Assembly: GCF_009827295.1 (NCBI RefSeq) | Contig: NZ_WTYD01000001.1 | Span: 310,001 to 374,000, forward strand | Length of the DNA: 64,000 bases | Reading direction: 5' to 3' | DNA from: Qipengyuania pelagi | Lineage (GTDB): Bacteria > Pseudomonadota > Alphaproteobacteria > Sphingomonadales > Sphingomonadaceae | Shown here: positions 63,147-64,000 of the stretch, in pieces | Position numbering within the stretch: the first letter of the stretch is position 1 | Layout of the letters: each line of letters begins with the position of its first letter | Notes under the pieces: generated by a model | Databases searched by the model: none | Seen by the model: only the letters and a program-made list of their open reading frames with translations | Told to the model about the DNA's origin: nothing | Program-made: the position numbers and the translations under genes

Positions 63147-64000
63147 CCCGTTCGCTTCACACCGTTTTCGTCCTCGCGCTGGCTTCGACGGCCCTTGCCG
63201 GTTGCGCGAGCATGGCGCCAGAACATACGCGCCCACAAGCCGCGACCGCACCGGTCTTCGATCCCGACTATCGCCCCGATGGCGAGGTGGTCGCGGCGCA
63301 ATTGTCCTATCGCGAATGGTTCAATGATCCGCGCCTCGTCGCGCTGATCGGGAGCGCGCTGGAGAACAATCGCGATCTTCTCGCCGCCACGGCGCGGATC
63401 GAGCAGGCGCGAGCGCGCTATCGCATTCAGGACAGCCGCCAATTGCCTACGGTCGTCGCGACCGGCGGGGCGACCCGCACGCGTCAGCCGCTCGGTGTCA
63501 ATCCCGCGCTCGATACCGGCGATGTAGAGGGCGCGCCTTCGTCGGTGACGTTCAACCGCTTCGATGTCGGCGTCGGCGTCAGCAGCTTCGAACTCGATTT
63601 CTGGGGCCGGATCGCCAGCCTCAGCGAAGCCGCGCGCGCCGAATATCTCGCCACCGTGGCGGCGCAGCGCGCCTTCTATCTTTCGCTGATCGCCGACACC
63701 GCGACGACCTATTTCGAGATCGTCGAAACCGAAGAGCAGATCGCGCTGGCCGAAGCGACCGCCGAAAGCCGCCGCGAAGGGCTCAGGATCGCGCAATTGC
63801 GGCTGGATGCGGGCGTGACCTCCGCGCTCCCCTATCGGCAGGCGGAAACCCTGCTGACCCAGGCCGAACAGCAGCTGGCGAGCGAGCGGCTGGCTCTGGC
63901 GCGATTGCGCAACCAGCTCGCCGTCCTCGTCGGAGGGACGGTTCCGGGCGGCCTGCCCGAGGGGCTGACGCTGGCAGGCCAGGGCGACGATCGCCGCCTC
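63143..64000 (+). CDS. RND efflux outer membrane factor (OprM/TolC type), truncated by window end
   Basis: ATG 63143 overlaps the permease stop. The 286 codons present include a lipoprotein signal ending LALAGC-like (TALAGC), YREWFNDPRLVALIGSALEN, NNRDLLAATARIEQARARYR, SSFELDFWGRIASL and IAQLRLDAGVTSALPYRQAE, diagnostic of NodT/OprM channels. The C-terminal half lies outside the window. Confidence 0.95.
   Translation, partial: MTRSLHTVFVLALASTALAGCASMAPEHTRPQAATAPVFDPDYRPDGEVVAAQLSYREWFNDPRLVALIGSALENNRDLLAATARIEQARARYRIQDSRQLPTVVATGGATRTRQPLGVNPALDTGDVEGAPSSVTFNRFDVGVGVSSFELDFWGRIASLSEAARAEYLATVAAQRAFYLSLIADTATTYFEIVETEEQIALAEATAESRREGLRIAQLRLDAGVTSALPYRQAETLLTQAEQQLASERLALARLRNQLAVLVGGTVPGGLPEGLTLAGQGDDRRL

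Overview
The window is a 64 kb piece of a high-GC alphaproteobacterial chromosome. It most likely comes from the Sphingomonadales, close to Erythrobacter and relatives. The evidence is a blue-light LOV histidine kinase of the HWE type, an alpha-type SspB, the his gene order hisB-hisH-hisA-hisF-hisE-HIT, the ybgC-tolQRAB-pal cluster, a trio of heteromeric-type acyl-CoA dehydrogenase genes and a strong G/C third-position bias. Genes are packed tightly. No gap exceeds about 300 bases, and many neighbours are coupled by TGATG, ATGA or TAATG overlaps.

Layout. 1-1559: end of a cytochrome bd oxidase operon (cydA, cydB and a small DUF2474 subunit with an in-frame 12-residue repeat). 1720-4395: AbgT transporter, DUF1328 protein and a DUF6445 dioxygenase-like protein. 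4434-6494: TPP riboswitch, thiC and terminator. 6495-8294: an AT-rich, clearly atypical segment with one large gene, an anti-phage dCTP deaminase (P-loop domain plus deaminase), lying between thiC and a broken yaiI (DUF188) gene. yaiI carries a frameshift and a 114-bp in-frame palindromic insertion. 9081-20035: mostly single stress, envelope or uncharacterised genes (HPF/RaiA, fasciclin, LOV kinase with a single-domain response regulator, S41 protease, PEBP, SWIB, DoxX, the DUF2945/3008/3140 trio, dapD). 20185-22617: a subtilase autotransporter. 22636-31229: acyl-CoA and alcohol catabolism (three acyl-CoA dehydrogenases, alcohol dehydrogenase, APH-like kinase, SDR, GPH transporter). 31315-35012: PAS-HTH and LuxR-DUF4019 regulators, gmk, sspB. 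35094-39184: histidine biosynthesis. 39266-43758: Tol-Pal. 43910-49467: DnaJ-like, TonB-like, ATP-grasp and cystathionine gamma-synthase family genes and two secreted unknowns. 49529-57668: infC, pdeM, hemF, M1 peptidase, rel/spoT, cyclophilin and a glycosyltransferase-like gene. 57801-64000: tRNA-Ser(GGA), then a TetR-controlled RND efflux operon that runs off the end.

The strongest items for follow-up are: the dCTP deaminase cassette; the in-frame mobile palindromic element in yaiI; two mutually exclusive hairpins plus a stop-start-coupled leader ORF in front of the cystathionine gamma-synthase family gene; an apparent AUA start of infC behind a perfect Shine-Dalgarno; a 209-bp hairpin element between hisA and hisF; and candidate TetR, LiuR-like and EcfG-like regulatory sites. 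No CRISPR array, rRNA, prophage or complete insertion sequence is seen.
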